Below are positions 45,700-56,963 of a DNA stretch of 64,000 bases, one piece after another. The notes under the pieces were generated by a model. The model saw nothing but the letters and a program-made list of their open reading frames with translations. It had not been told where the DNA came from and did no database searches. Both the position numbers and the translations under genes were made by a program. The first letter of the stretch is position 1. Each line of letters opens with the position of its first letter. Origin of the DNA: Welwitschia mirabilis (lineage: Eukaryota > Gnetophyta > Gnetopsida > Welwitschiales); NCBI GenBank assembly GCA_051453625.1, contig JBOZIK010000001.1:111357113-111421112 (forward strand). Reading direction: 5' to 3'.

Positions 45700-46600
45700 A
45701 AATCTCAATAAAGCTATTAAAATGTAATTTCTCTATAAGAGAAGGACCTAATTATTTAGAGATTAACTTATTGTGTAAAAGATGCATTCTATTATTATAT
45801 AAAAGAACAAGTAGACTAGGTTGAAACTTTTAATAAAGTAACTTTCTATCATATTTGAACTTATCTTGGGCTTTGTGAATGATTTGATGATGTATAGCAT
45901 ATGTATGTTTTTTAGCTAGATGGTTAAGTTGAGCTAATCTATTTTTAAGATTTTCATAAAGGTCTACAAGATTAAGTTGATAAGAAAAATGATAAGATTT
46001 ATAACACACATCAAGTTATAAAATACAAACTTTTTTATATACAAGTTCATAAGGTAAAAAATCAAGAGAATTATGCTAAGTAGTATGGTAAGCCCAAAGA
46101 ACATCGTTAAGCTTAGAAGTCCAAGATTTCTTATTAATAGAGACAAGTCTTTATAGCATTTTCTTTTTTTATCTATTTGCATTTTTAGCTTGACCATTGG
46201 TTTGCAGATGATAACCACAAGCTATTATATGTTCAATTCTAATGAATAAAAGAAGTTTCCTAAAAAGTTAATTAATAAAATAACTTTCTTAATCACTAAT
46301 AATAATTCTAGAAAAATCAAAATGTTGAAAAATATGAGTTTTAACAAAATTACAAATAGTTTAAGCATCATTCATAAAATTAGGAATATCTTCAACCTAT
46401 TTAGTAACATAATAAACAACCACTAAAATGTAGTTCTTATCATTATAAGGTGGTTAATAAAGCCTATAAAATTAATTCCCCAATAATTAAAAGGTTTAAA
46501 TTCAAAAAATAGATTTAAGAGACATCTCATAAGAGAAAATAAGACTACCATAACATTGATAAGTATTACACCTTTTAGCGAAATCAAAGGAGTTCTAAAA
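45700..46600 (-). pseudogene. Athila-like integrase, duplicate copy 2
   Basis: It is collinear with 43,020-43,793 and continues beyond it to the right (from 46,474), where it joins the rest of the element. The minus frame 45,964-46,218 is the only open piece. The family's core-domain catalytic residues are not preserved in one frame. Confidence 0.65.
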
Positions 46601-46776
46601 ACGACTGGGCTAATAAAAACTAGAGTAAAGAATTTTCATTGCTATTTTCTATCCACTAAAATAATCTCCACAAACATCATCATGATAATGATGATGGATG
46701 TTTGATTTTTTTTTCCATTCAGGGATACATTTTTTTTTTTCCTCAAGATTTGGTGTTTGCATCTATGGTAAAGATG

Positions 46777-46932
46777 GTCCCATGGGGGATGCCTTGGTGG
46801 TGAGTTGGGATTTCTCGCAATTTGGAAGTGACAGGTTCGAGTCCTAGTGGCATGTCAGGGATGTTAACCTCGTTAAGCAACTAGGTGATAGAAGGGGGAT
46901 GACTTATCACTCCAATTTTAAAAAAAAAAAAA
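46777..46932 (+). mobile_element. tRNA-derived SINE with target-site duplications
   Basis: A 156-bp insertion lies between CTATGGTAAAGATG (46,763-46,776) and CTATGATAAAGATG (46,933-46,946), 13 of 14 identical. It holds an A-box-like TGCCTTGGTGGTGAGTTGG (about 46,790-46,808), a perfect B box GGTTCGAGTCC (46,834-46,844) and a terminal run of about 14 A. Spacing and layout are those of RNA polymerase III-transcribed plant SINEs, mobilised by LINE machinery. It retains CpGs at 46,816-46,817, 46,838-46,839 and 46,871-46,872, suggesting it is younger than its host element. Confidence 0.9.
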
Positions 46933-47180
46933 CTATGATAAAGATGTGGCTTCATCCATTCATAATTACTTATTCTATAGAGAAAATATTTTTTTAATTA
47001 TGAGTTCAATGTTGTGGTGTTTTTATGGTAACAAGATAATTAACTATGTTAGCATACTAAGGAGGAAAATAAGTAGAAGATATAACAAAAGGTAGTTCAT
47101 CTAAAAAAGAATCATCAATTATAAGATCATCAAGAGAAGAAGAAAGATGTGACAAATTATTTTATGATACTCTTATGCTT

Positions 47181-47390
47181 CTATGCTTTATCAATGATGG
47201 TAAGATTAAATTCTTGCATGAGGAGGATCCATCTAATAATTCTAGCACTAGAATCTTTCTTAACCATGAGGTATCTAAGAGCTACATTATAAGTATAAAA
47301 ATTTGTATGGAAGCCTAAACAGTAGTATCTAAGTGTATCAAGGTAAAAGATTATTGCTAATATTTCTTTCTTAGTAGTAGTGTAATTCAT
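47181..47390 (-). pseudogene. Athila-like RNase H
   Basis: The 69-codon open stretch begins MNYTTTKKEILAIIFYLDTL and continues TYNVALRYLMVKKDSSARII and RWILLMQEFNLTI. This matches NYTTTEKELLAVVFAxDKFRxYL, YTDHAALRYLLxKKDAxPRLI and RWILLLQEFDxEI. The catalytic Asp of YTDHAAL is Asn here (YNVAL). Confidence 0.85.
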
Positions 47391-47739
47391 TTGAGTTTTT
47401 GATAAATCTTTGATATGATAAGATATAACTTTAAAATCATTTTCATATTTTTATCCAAGAATCCCATCCACGGTAATATTAGTAGCATCACACATTAACT
47501 TAAAATATTTGTTCCAATTGGGTTTTGTTATAATAGGTGTAGAAGAGATTTTATTTTTAAGTGTTTCAAAAGTAAGCTGGCAAGATTCATTTCATTCAAA
47601 TTTAGGGTTTTTTTTTTCAATTAACGAGTAAAGTTATTTAGCATAATGCTAAATAAAAAATGATAAAAACCATAATAACTAAGCAAATATTAAACTTATT
47701 TTACATTTGTTGATGGAGTTAGGTTTTTAATAATACTTA

Positions 47740-48350
47740 CTTTTTTAGGGTTCATCTTAATTCCTTTACTAGAAATATGATGACCTAAAATAATTCCATT
47801 ATCAATTAAAAGAAATTATTTTTCCAACTTAAATGTAGGCCACTTTTAATGCATATATCAAGGACTTTTTCCAACCTTTCTAAGATTTTTTCAAAGTTTT
47901 TACTAGAGATTGAGATGTCATCCATAAAAATTTCAATTGAATCCTCTAATATATCAAAAACGAAACCTATCATTACACATTAAAATGGATCAGGAGCATT
48001 ATAAACTCTACAAGGAAGGTGAGTAAAGGTAAATATTCTAAAAGATGAAGGACAAAGATTTTAGCTTGATTCTCACTAGTGATACAAACCTAATTGTAGC
48101 CACTATACTCATTAAAAAAGCAATAAAAGGGTATTATTGGATTCTATCAAGTATCTAGTTAAGGAAAGATAAAGGAAAATGATATTTCTTAGTTACTTCA
48201 TTTATTTTTCTAAAATAAATACACATTCTCCACTTCCCATCTTTCTTAGGCACTATTGTTAAAGGGTTAATCCACTCACTATCAAATATGACATAAGTAA
48301 TTTTAGCATCCATTAATTTAATGATTTCATTTTTAGGATTTTTTTAAGCG
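47740..48350 (-). pseudogene. Athila-like reverse transcriptase
   Basis: The minus strand at about 47,820-47,990 reads CVMIGFVFDILEDSIEIFMD then DISISSKNFEKILERLEKVL and CIKSGLHLSWKNNF. This corresponds to RCMxxIFSDMVExxxEVFMDDxxVxGxxFExCLxNLxxVLxRCxExxLVLNWEKCHF. The MDD core is intact. Upstream RT blocks (to about 48,350) are recognisable only in fragments. Confidence 0.8.
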
Positions 48351-48881
48351 CTAGATTTAGTCTACGTTAGGATTACTTAATAGGTTTTGCATTATACTTA
48401 AGGTAGATTTTATGTTAAACAATATAAGTAGGCATGGATGTTAAATATTTATGGGATCAAGCAAACACATTTACCTTAGTATTCAAAAGTGTGATTAAAA
48501 TTGATTCTTATTTAAGGAAAAGATTATTGTTTATTATTAAAGTTTTGTTTTCCTAATCACATAGAAATATATATTTCAGTCCATTTTATAGAGGTTTTAG
48601 ATTTAATTTTATATTTTCATTTTCTAATAAATTTCCATCGAAGTTGACTATTATCTAGGACTTTCATCAAGATAACTATGATGGACAATCTCCCTCAAAA
48701 TGTAAAATCTTAATTATTTTCAAATGTTGGACTTCTTTATACATTGTAGTTTTAGTTTCTTTAGTTTCTTGATCAAAACAATTAGTTCTTAAATGCTCAT
48801 AGTTGAGTTGACCATCATAGGAATCTTTCAAGTTTTTTACTTCAAATGGATTATCAAAAACAATAGGCTTTGAAGCATTAA

Positions 48882-49208
48882 CTATCTCTCTTCAAGTGGA
48901 TAATGTTGTAAAAATAGAGTTGGCTTAATTTCTTCTTCAATATTTAATTCATCGCCTAGGTCCTTTTTAGTAGTATCAAAAATTTTAATGGTAAAATTTT
49001 TATTTCCTAAGTGACATTCCATCATTCTAGTTCTTATATTAATAATACAATGAATTGTTGCACAAAATGCTCTATCTAAAAGTAGTGGATAACATCTATT
49101 ATGCTCAAATTCAATCATAGCCACATCTATTGGATAGAATGATTTCTTAATTTGAATAACCAAATCTTTTATTACTCTTAAAGATTTCTTTACTGATGTA
49201 TTTGTCAA
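48882..49208 (-). pseudogene. Athila-like protease domain
   Basis: The 108-codon open stretch starts MTNTSVKKSLRVIKDLVIQI, then FYPIDVAMIEFE and YPLLLDRAFCATI. These match ADxSxxxPxGxxEDVLVxV, FPVDFxVLDME and VPLILGRPFLATG (the GR pair is DR here). The catalytic Asp block would lie just upstream, in 49,210-49,260, and is not in frame. Confidence 0.75.
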
Positions 49209-49539
49209 TTCTAAGACAATTGGTATAGGCTTAATTCTAATTTCTAAACCAAGTCATTAACAAATGTGTAAAGGCATAATGTTAACACTTACTCCTACAT
49301 CAATTAAGGATTTCTTTATTATTTTATTTCCTTCTAATATTACAGTTACTATTACTATCCTTGGATCCTTACATTTTGGACATTTTTGTAAGACTAATTT
49401 AGTTATAGATTGGGTTAGCAGGACTTTACTAGGAATAGTTCATTTTTATTTTCTCCTAATTAGATCTTTCCAAAACTTAGAATATTTAGTATTTTCTTAT
49501 CAGATTTTTTAAAATGATAATTTATGCTCACATGTTTTC

Positions 49540-51371
49540 TTAAGGCTTTAAGATGATTATTAAAAGGAGGGTGGTATTTAATTTATCAAGCCAACGGGTA
49601 GCAAGTTTCTTATCTTTGTCTTGAGAAGAATGTTTCTTATTAAGCTTATCATTTAAAGGAGAAGGAAAAGTATGATCTTCTAAGATTTCAACATCCTCTT
49701 CTTCTTCATCATTTGTATCATTTTTAGAAGTTGAAGTCTCATGGGTAGAATGTATTGTATCATTTCCACTTCTTCTCATAACTTTATAATCTTTTCTTAC
49801 TTCATGAGGGTTTGGTAAAGGTTGTATTGCAAGCGATCCTTGTGGTATTTATTTGTAAGCATAGTTTGTTGAATAATTTTAATAATATTTTCAATGTTTA
49901 AATTTATCTTCTCTTAAGGTTTTCTAAATTCATCAATAAAATTTCTAAGTGGATCATTTTGGTTTTGTGAATTTGATATGCTTACTTGACAATTTGAGTT
50001 ACTTAGTTGGAAGTTTGAGTTGTTTATTAGAAGGTAACATTCTCAAGCCTATTTTTAAATTGTTGAAAATTTAAATTATTTATTTAAAAGTTATTAAATT
50101 TGTTTTCAATAGATTGAAAGTTAAGTTATCCATTCATCCTAGGTTGAAATTGGTTTTCATTTTGATTTTGGTTTTGGTTTATAAAATTTGAAGACTTTTG
50201 GTTGAATGTACATACCTCTTCATAAATCTTTTCTTTGTAAGTAGGTAATAATAGACACTCTTTAGTTATATGATAGCTGTCTCCACACAAATCACAAGTT
50301 GGAACCACACTCTTTTCAGTTACCACTTTTGCATGTAAAATTATTTTAGTATACTTTTCTAATGTTGTTGTGAAATCCTTAATGATATTTGTTGGTTACT
50401 TTTTTGTTTTTATTTTTTCCTTTTTTGTTTTACTTATTTAAGATCTTTTATAATTTGACCTACAGTACAATTTTCTTTAGGTGTTGGTTTAGGCCATGTT
50501 TAACTTACTTCTAATAGTTCTTCCAACAATCTCTATGCATCTTCTAATGTGAGATTTATAAAATTTCCTCCACATGAAAAATCTACAAGTTGTTTGGTTG
50601 GTTTGGCTATTAACTCTATTATAGAAATAATCTACCAATTCTTCTTGAGTGAATGAATCTATAGGATTAAAATGAATTTAAAAAAAAATCATTCATAAGT
50701 GGATGTATAATCTTTAAAAAATTATTACCTCTTTTTTCTTTTTTTAATGATTGTTTTACTCATAAATATTTTTATAAATACTTCTTGAACTTGGTTCCAT
50801 ATTTTTAAACTTTTATGTAAAATAGTTATTAACCATAATTTAGTTTTTCCTTTTAAAGTAAAGGAAAAAATAACCATATAAGTATAATCAATAATTAATT
50901 TTTTATCATTTCTAGAAGAAAGCACTAATTAGTTGACGTCAGATATATGTTGGAGATGATCTTCATCATTTTCTTGATTAAAAATAGGATAAGCATTTAG
51001 ATTTCTTAACACAACATCATCACCAGGAGGTAGATTAAAAGAATCTTGGATTTTATATTTTTTATAATTTTTAATTAGCTCTTTAAGAGTGAAATTAGCA
51101 TTTAGATTTATAGGGGTAGTAGAAGTTCTGATCACAATAGAAGGATTAGGCAAAACAACCTATTTTTATTTTTAAGAATTTGAAATTGTAATAAAATTAT
51201 TTTCTTATAAAGTTTTTTTGAAAAATTTTCTTTTAAAAAATTAGATTTAGAAATAATAAATGTAGAAAAATCTTCTTGCTTAGCTCTTAGAATATTTTGT
51301 ATATGTGGGGTGCATGTACCTACACTAAGTTTGCAGTCGATCAAACATTCTTGGATGTTTTCTTTAATCAA
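49540..51371 (-). pseudogene. Athila-like gag with zinc knuckle
   Basis: Four open pieces lie in order: 51,132-51,371, 50,929-51,153 (with FNLPPGDDVVLRNLNAYP), 50,725-50,925 (capsid: IDYTYMVIFSFTLKGKTKLW, matching LFxFSLxGxAxxWL with the Trp kept), 50,126-50,326 (CDLCGDSYHITKECLL, a CxxCxxxHxxxxC knuckle) and 49,540-49,779 (Glu/Asp-rich tail). Frames differ from piece to piece. Confidence 0.7.
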
Positions 51372-51867
51372 TAGCTACTCTTTCTAATATTTTATATTTT
51401 TATCAAAGTATACCATATCCCAACATGCTTATTTCTATGTCTATACATGTTAGCTTTGTGGTCATGTAGATGATGTACTTGAATGATAGCAGACATAAAA
51501 AAATTGAAAATAAAAAAAAACAAAAAAAATAGAATTGTGAAATAACATAGAATGAAAACTAGCCTTCTTCTGGAAAGTCATTTAGATGATAGAAGGAATG
51601 GTAAGGTAAAAATCTTATTTTTTGAAAAAATAAAAAACCCTAGGTTTCATAGGATATTATTGTCATAGATCATATCGATGATAAAGGAAATGATAGGGTA
51701 TTTTCTAGAATGCAAAATGAAAAATGTGGAAAGAAAATCCTATGTTACTACTATAAGAATACAATGCTACTATAGAAAAATACCTAAACCAAAATCCAAA
51801 GCACTTATCCAAGTAATGACAATCCTCAAACTCTAAGTGGCCTTTCCATATAATAACACCAAGATAT
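51372..51867 (-). other. Retroelement leader with possible PBS
   Basis: An AT-rich stretch between gag and the LTR. The plus-strand CTCTAAGTGGCCTTTCCA (51,836-51,853) aligns at about 12 of 18 positions with the reverse complement of the Tat PBS. TTTAGATGATAGAAGG (about 51,583) is another of the family's GATGA words. Confidence 0.35.
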
Positions 51868-52226
51868 TGCAATGTGTATTTATGAAAATGTTACATCCTT
51901 AAATAAATTCTAAAAATCACAAATAGATATATATTTTGCATAACGCAACACAGTAATATAGATGGGAGTAATCCAAATATCATAATTCCATCAAAGGCAT
52001 AAGTGAGAATAAGGAGAATTAGTTTAAAAAATGAAATAGTTTGTAATCTCTACGTAGAATAATAACAATTTAAATGAACACACTATAAACATTAGATGTA
52101 ATTACTATTTTAAATGTAGTATCTATCTATTTACCAAATCAACCTGTCATGGAGATTGACCTTATATAATCTAGATCAATTAAAGAAATTTGTTACTAGA
52201 CCAAGACCAACCTAATCTATCAGGTA
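51868..52226 (-). repeat. Tat/Athila-like LTR fragment, minus orientation
   Basis: It matches 37,650-37,990 in direct orientation and 3,260-3,612 in reverse complement (ATAATTCCATCAAAGGCATAAG, TAATCTAGATCAATTAAAGAAA, CTATCAGGTAC, quoted in part). About 360 bp are present of more than 1 kb expected. The match ends abruptly at 52,226. Confidence 0.65.
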
Positions 52227-52390
52227 CTTAATTTGCAATTCAACATATGAGATTTCTTTATGATGTAATTTGAACTTTTTATACTTAGCTATCTTTTTCT
52301 AAGTTAAATTATCATTTTAAATACACATTTATTTTTGCAAAGGCTTAGAGTGTAATCTCCTCATTTTAACAATTGAGTCTTTACTTCATT
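52227..52390 (+). repeat. Athila-like LTR end fragment, plus orientation
   Basis: It matches 31,370-31,533, the end of the LTR next to the Athila-like PBS: GCAATTCAAC, TTTCTTTATGATG, AATTTGAACTTTTTATACTTA, ATTATCATTTTAA-TACACATTTATT. No PBS follows; the match stops within a few bases of the expected LTR end. Confidence 0.7.
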
Positions 52391-52864
52391 CATTTCTACA
52401 TGGCAGTAAGCAACTAAATAATATGAATTTTGATACACTTAGTAAGAACCTCATTTCCACTAAAGCTCAGTTTACTTTATAGGATCTTCTTCCTCTAATG
52501 CCACATGCAACATTTCATATTCTTATGTCTCTCCTTACCAACATAAATAATCTGCTAGCAAACCTTGTCTACCAAATGAATCACATCATGATAATGATAA
52601 GGCTCTGTAAAAATAGCAAACCAAAAAGTATAATTAAACTCAGCCTAATAAAAAGCAAGTTTAGATTATTGTCAACCCTAAGAAGGACAAATATTAGTTC
52701 TCATGATCCAAAAGATAATATCATAGTATAGGCTTCTATAAGATACCTTGGGACAAAATAAAGTCTACACCTAAGAAGAATGTAGCTATTAAAGAATCTA
52801 ATTCCCTTAATAATGGTGAATATTTTGAGTCAAATGCAATATTTAACAACTCTAACTTTTTGGT

Positions 52865-53122
52865 ATGAGAGTGTATGTATCTCATGATGAGATGTGTATT
52901 CTTGACATAGGTGCAACTCATCACATAACTTATCAGTGTGATTATTTTAATAACTTTATTAAAACACTAAGTCAAGTTTATTTGTTAGAAAAAACCCCAA
53001 TTCTAGTGGAAGGCTATGATTTAGTTGTTCTTAACTTGACTTCACTCTCTCTACAGGATATTTCTCATGTTCTATGTATTTCTTCATTGAGGTCATATTT
53101 TTTTTGCTTTTCACTTTGGTGA
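52865..53122 (+). pseudogene. Copia protease
   Basis: CILDIGATHHITYQCDYF at about 52,898-52,951 corresponds to the copia active-site block WxLDSGATxHMxxxxxxF. The catalytic Asp is present. VLVEGYDLVVLNLTSLSLQDISHVLCIS-like text follows (quoted in pieces: VEGYDLVVLN, LQDISHVLCI), matching VxGxGxVxLx and LxDVLYVPxL. Confidence 0.8.
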
Positions 53123-53324
53123 AAGAAGATTACTCTATTTCTATGATAAAGGACTTAGTGGATATTTATAATAGTGGTCNNNNNNNNNNNNNNNNNNNNN
53201 NNNNNNNNNNNNNNNNNNNNNNNTAGTTATGAAAGGCTACATGGATGGAAAGATCATTCATTTTAATGATTATATTGGAATGCAAGAAATCACTTACACA
53301 GCTTTTTAAGACAAGATTTCTCAC

Positions 53325-54210
53325 TCGCTATTGTGACATGCTCGACTAAGACATCCTAATCTTTATACAATGAATGCAATATTTGAGAATGATCATTGGG
53401 TTCTTCTATTTATTCCATAGGATTTTCTTTAGTATTAAGCATGTATTATGGGTAAAACAACTTAATAATAGTTTGCATCAAGTAAATTGTATGACGACCA
53501 AATGCTTTTGCTTATATACAGTGATCTGTGTGGACTTGTGCTAGTTTCTACTCTCCACAAATTTTGTTATTTTATTTCTTTGATTGATGATTATTCCCAA
53601 AGGACATATGAATACTTTATAAAATTCAAATCCCAAATTTTAGATATTTTTAAGAAGTTTAAAGCTTAAGTGGAAAAGCAAGCCAACTATCAAATTTTAA
53701 TGTTTCACTTAAATAACTATGTTAATTATGGATTTACTATATTTAAGAACTTTCTCACTTTTAAAAATAATTGACATTTGAAGAGCTACCCTGGAATACC
53801 TTAACAACATGGAATCGCTAAGAAATTTAATCATACTATTATGAATATGGCACATTTCATGATGTATTTTAGTAATTATAAGACCTATCTATTTAGGGTG
53901 AAGCAATGAATACAACTATGCATCTTAATAATTGTATCAGTTGATATATTGGAAAGGGGGTATCTCCAACTGAAAAGTGATTTGGGTATAAGTTGAAGTT
54001 AAACAATTTTTATGTTTTTAGTTGTAAGTACTACATCCATATTCTACATAAACATTATGATAAATTTGGCTCACATGCTCGCATTAACATCTTTATGAAA
54101 TATCTAAATGATGAGAAGGATTATCGAGTGTATCTTCCAAGACACTATAAGATGATTTTCTCTCATGATGTCATCTTTTTAAAAATCTTAAATAATGATC
54201 TTTAACTTAA
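53325..54210 (+). pseudogene. Copia gag-pre-integrase and integrase
   Basis: L-stop-HARLRHPNLYTMNA (53,330-53,377) matches LWHARLGHPN, with TGG->TGA at the Trp and GGx->AGA at the Gly. The open stretch 53,487-53,669 reads YSDLCGLVLVSTLHKF and YFISLIDDYSQRTYEYF then FKKFKA, matching HSDxCGPxxxxSxxGxRYFxxFIDDYSRxxWVYFLKxKSExxxxFxxFxA. The open stretch 53,993-54,205 has ARINIFMKYLNDEKDYRVYL and FSHDVIF, matching the integrase C-terminal ARKCIFxGYxxxxKGYRxxxP...SRDVxF block. Confidence 0.85.
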
Positions 54211-55132
54211 TTCTTCAAAGATTCATCCTTTCTCTAACCCAGTAACCATATTGGATGTTCCATGTTATATCATTGAATAGGAAGATATAACCACTATTCA
54301 TTTTTTGGTTTCTGGTATAAATTATTTGTAACCTATAGGAATTGCATAATTTAATTCTTTTATCATACTTAATCATGGTTCTTATATTAATTTAGCCTAT
54401 TGTCTAACTTAAGAAACTAATACTACCTAGAGATGACATTGTCATACTTAGTTATAGTTTACTCTCTAAGATGTTCATGAGGATGATAAGTGTAAAACTA
54501 GAACTAAACATATCTCAAGTATAACTCATGATCATGATGATCATGAGCTTTACTTAACCTTTAATGGTAAACCAACTTATTTAAAAGAAATCATTCTACA
54601 AAATCAATAGCTCCAAGTCATAAAAGAAGAATACTATGTGCTTGTAGAAAATGTTACATAAGAGTTGGTTCATAAAATTGAGGAACTTATACATCATAAA
54701 ACTGACCATAGAATTAACAACTAATGTTCGAATAAAGATACTTGACTAGACAAGTTTTAGTATTTCCAATCCAAGATTGGATTAACAATGAGTGAATTTA
54801 AATTTACTCTTTTTTATACATTATGGGATTCATTTGATTTTTGAATCTCTATTTGAAGTTACACTTGATTCTATTACTATGTGTGTCTACTATAATTATA
54901 GCCTAGTGCTATGAGATGTGCAGTACCTTTTCTAGCCTAGCATTATGAGATGTGTAATGCACATAAGAGTCCTATTTTTACATCCTAGGATGTGTAGCAA
55001 TAAACTAAATACTTATTTGACAAAGTAGCTTTCTCACATGTAAACTTCTTTAAGGAGGTTTATTGTAGTTTACATTCCTAAGATTTTTATCTTAAAAACT
55101 TCAGTTTCCACTTGGAAGAATGTGTATTTTCA

Positions 55133-55337
55133 TGTTGAGGAAGGAATTGCTAAGGTTTGTATGCACACCATGATCCTACACTTAGGGATACATGAAAATC
55201 CTATTGAAACCCTAATGGTATGCTTTCCTTTATAAGGAAGATGTTTAATATAATAAGGATGAAGAATTAATTTTGGAAAAATAAAATTTCATTTTGGAAA
55301 AATCTTGCTCTTACTTTTTCTCTTCTACTTTCTAATC
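55133..55337 (+). repeat. Ty1/copia 3' LTR
   Basis: It begins TGTTGAGGAAGG. The body matches 8,196-8,406 (TTTGTATGCACACCATGATC...AAACCCTAAT...TTTATAAGGAAG...AATAAGGA). The 3' terminus is eroded (TTCTAATCC where the other copy has TCTCAACA). Confidence 0.75.
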
Positions 55338-56254
55338 CTTATGATATGTAAGAATCAAAAATTTAAAATGTTCTTATGCTTATTATTTTTGAATGATAAG
55401 CATCATATCATGTTGAAATAAGATCAAATCAATTAAATTACATGATATGTACTTGTATCATTAGGAGAGATTTGAATTTTATTTTAGTCTAGGATTGACA
55501 TAGGCATATTTGTTACTATATGTTGCATAAGATGTAAATCTAAGTTGTTATGAATTTATTAGTATTGCATCTCAATACACATTACAGATATATAATGCAA
55601 ATGAATGAAAATATAAATAATGAAAAATTTGTTTTCCATGTAGAATATCATGGATTTGAATCTTTAGATGTTCTTTTGATACAATATAAGAACTTCAACA
55701 TTATTACAATAGAGCGAGGTGTGTAGTAGGAATGAAATGAGACATCCAACGATGGGAGATGCTACTTAGTGAGGGAAGGGCCTAAATGCATGTCTTCATT
55801 ACACATTTCAAAAATGCAAGGCTAAAATACAAGAGAAGGAAATGATGTGATCTTATGAGGGGGAATGTAAGTGAAGAAGAGATGCATTAAGATGAAATCC
55901 TACTGTGTAGGAGGAGAAGTGCATCAAAGATGAATCANNNNNNNNNNTCATGCTGTGTAAGATATTAGGTGCACTAGAAATCACACTACATAAAATGGGA
56001 GGTGTGTTGGAAATGAAAGCACACTATGCAGGAGAAAAAGTATGCAAGTAAAAGAGGAACGAGGAAATTTTGGATGTGTTGCCATTAATTTGGGGTGTGC
56101 ACTACAAGGAGAAAGAGCATTTCAGAAACAACTTGGACATTTGAATGGAAGAAACATACTTATGAGATGACGTGAAAATAATTGAACGTACTACATTTTT
56201 TTAATATTTTATTTCCATCAGCAAGTCCTATACTTATTAATCATTTCTTTATTT
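55338..56254. other. No gene recognised; includes a degenerate minisatellite
   Basis: In 55,870-56,080 a phrase like GAAATC-CACTATGTAGGAGGAGAAGTGCAT recurs at roughly 35-45-base spacing with many changes, interrupted by ten N (55,938-55,947). No coding signal. Confidence 0.6.
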
Positions 56255-56345
56255 TAACATCTAGCTTGGCTGGCGTAGTTATAAGAGACCTAAAGAATTA
56301 AGGGAAAGGTCATAATTTCAAATCCTAGATGTCCCTCTTGCTCCA
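56255..56345 (+). mobile_element. Possible degraded tRNA-derived SINE
   Basis: AGCTTGGCTGGCGTAGTTATAAG resembles an A box region (quoted in part: TGGCTGGCGTAGTTATAAG) and, 40 bases on, GGTCATAATTTCAAATCC resembles a B box (GGTTCAAATCC). No clear target duplication or A tail, so it could be chance or a tRNA relic. Confidence 0.4.
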
Positions 56346-56963
56346 CTATTACTCATAGTTATGATAAAAAATTTATTAATTATAATTTTTAATAAATTTA
56401 ATATTTAACATCTAATGACTTATCTTCTACTCTTTTAAGGAAATGAAAAGGGCCATGTGAAAAGGGAACTAATAGAATTATTGATATTAAAACTAATAAA
56501 TATATTTGTATATATATTTTCTCTTTCCTAAGTGGCATGATAAACTATAAGAACACTAACCATATTTATAGGAAAATCATCTACATTTGCTATAGTTATA
56601 ATTATAAAATACAAGACTTATATTATCTACACTTATTTTATAGTAGTAGTAAACTAAATCAAGAATCAATAGAAATTAGTGCTATCATTTAAATATTTTA
56701 TAAAAATATTAAATTATCTATAAAATTATTCTTTGATATAAATCAAATAAATACATGCTTTATTAACTTGAAAATAAGATAGAACTATTATACAAGAATT
56801 AATATTCATTCTTCAATAAAGTATCATCACTTAAAGCTTAAATACAAAGATAATTTCAAATGCAAAGTTACAAGAAATGCAATCAATAATAATCTNNNNN
56901 NNNNNNNNNNNNNNNNNNNNNNNNNNNNNNNNNNNNNNNNNNNNNNNNNNNNNNNNNNNNNNN
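56346..56963. other. AT-rich stretch ending in a 68-N gap
   Basis: Nothing recognised. The left part of the Tekay-type LTR that follows should lie here by comparison with the other copies (about 430 bp), but I could not align it. Confidence 0.4.

Larger units (their letters stand above)
45700..51371 (-). mobile_element. Athila-like Ty3/gypsy element, minus strand
   Basis: From right to left: gag (51,371 to about 49,540), protease (49,208-48,882), RT (about 48,350-47,740), RNase H (47,390-47,181) and integrase (about 46,600-45,700). The order and motifs match the plus-strand element at 31-37 kb, but the sequences are clearly different copies. The left LTR was not found. On the right, LTR sequence of the Tat/Athila-like family begins at about 51,868 after a possible PBS. 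A SINE is inserted between integrase and RNase H. Confidence 0.8.
52430..55337 (+). mobile_element. Ty1/copia element remnant, plus strand, lacking RT
   Basis: Gag-like, protease, gag-pre-integrase and integrase motifs occur in the copia order from 52,430 to about 54,200, followed by 930 bp without RT or RNase H motifs, a polypurine-like CTTGGAAGAATG (about 55,112-55,123) and an LTR (55,133 to about 55,337). The 5' LTR is absent: the left side abuts an Athila LTR fragment. A 44-N gap lies at 53,180-53,223. Confidence 0.75.

Noticed and set aside
46777-46850. Functional tRNA gene
   Set aside because: A and B boxes are present but no cloverleaf or acceptor stem can be formed, and the A tail and target duplications identify a SINE.
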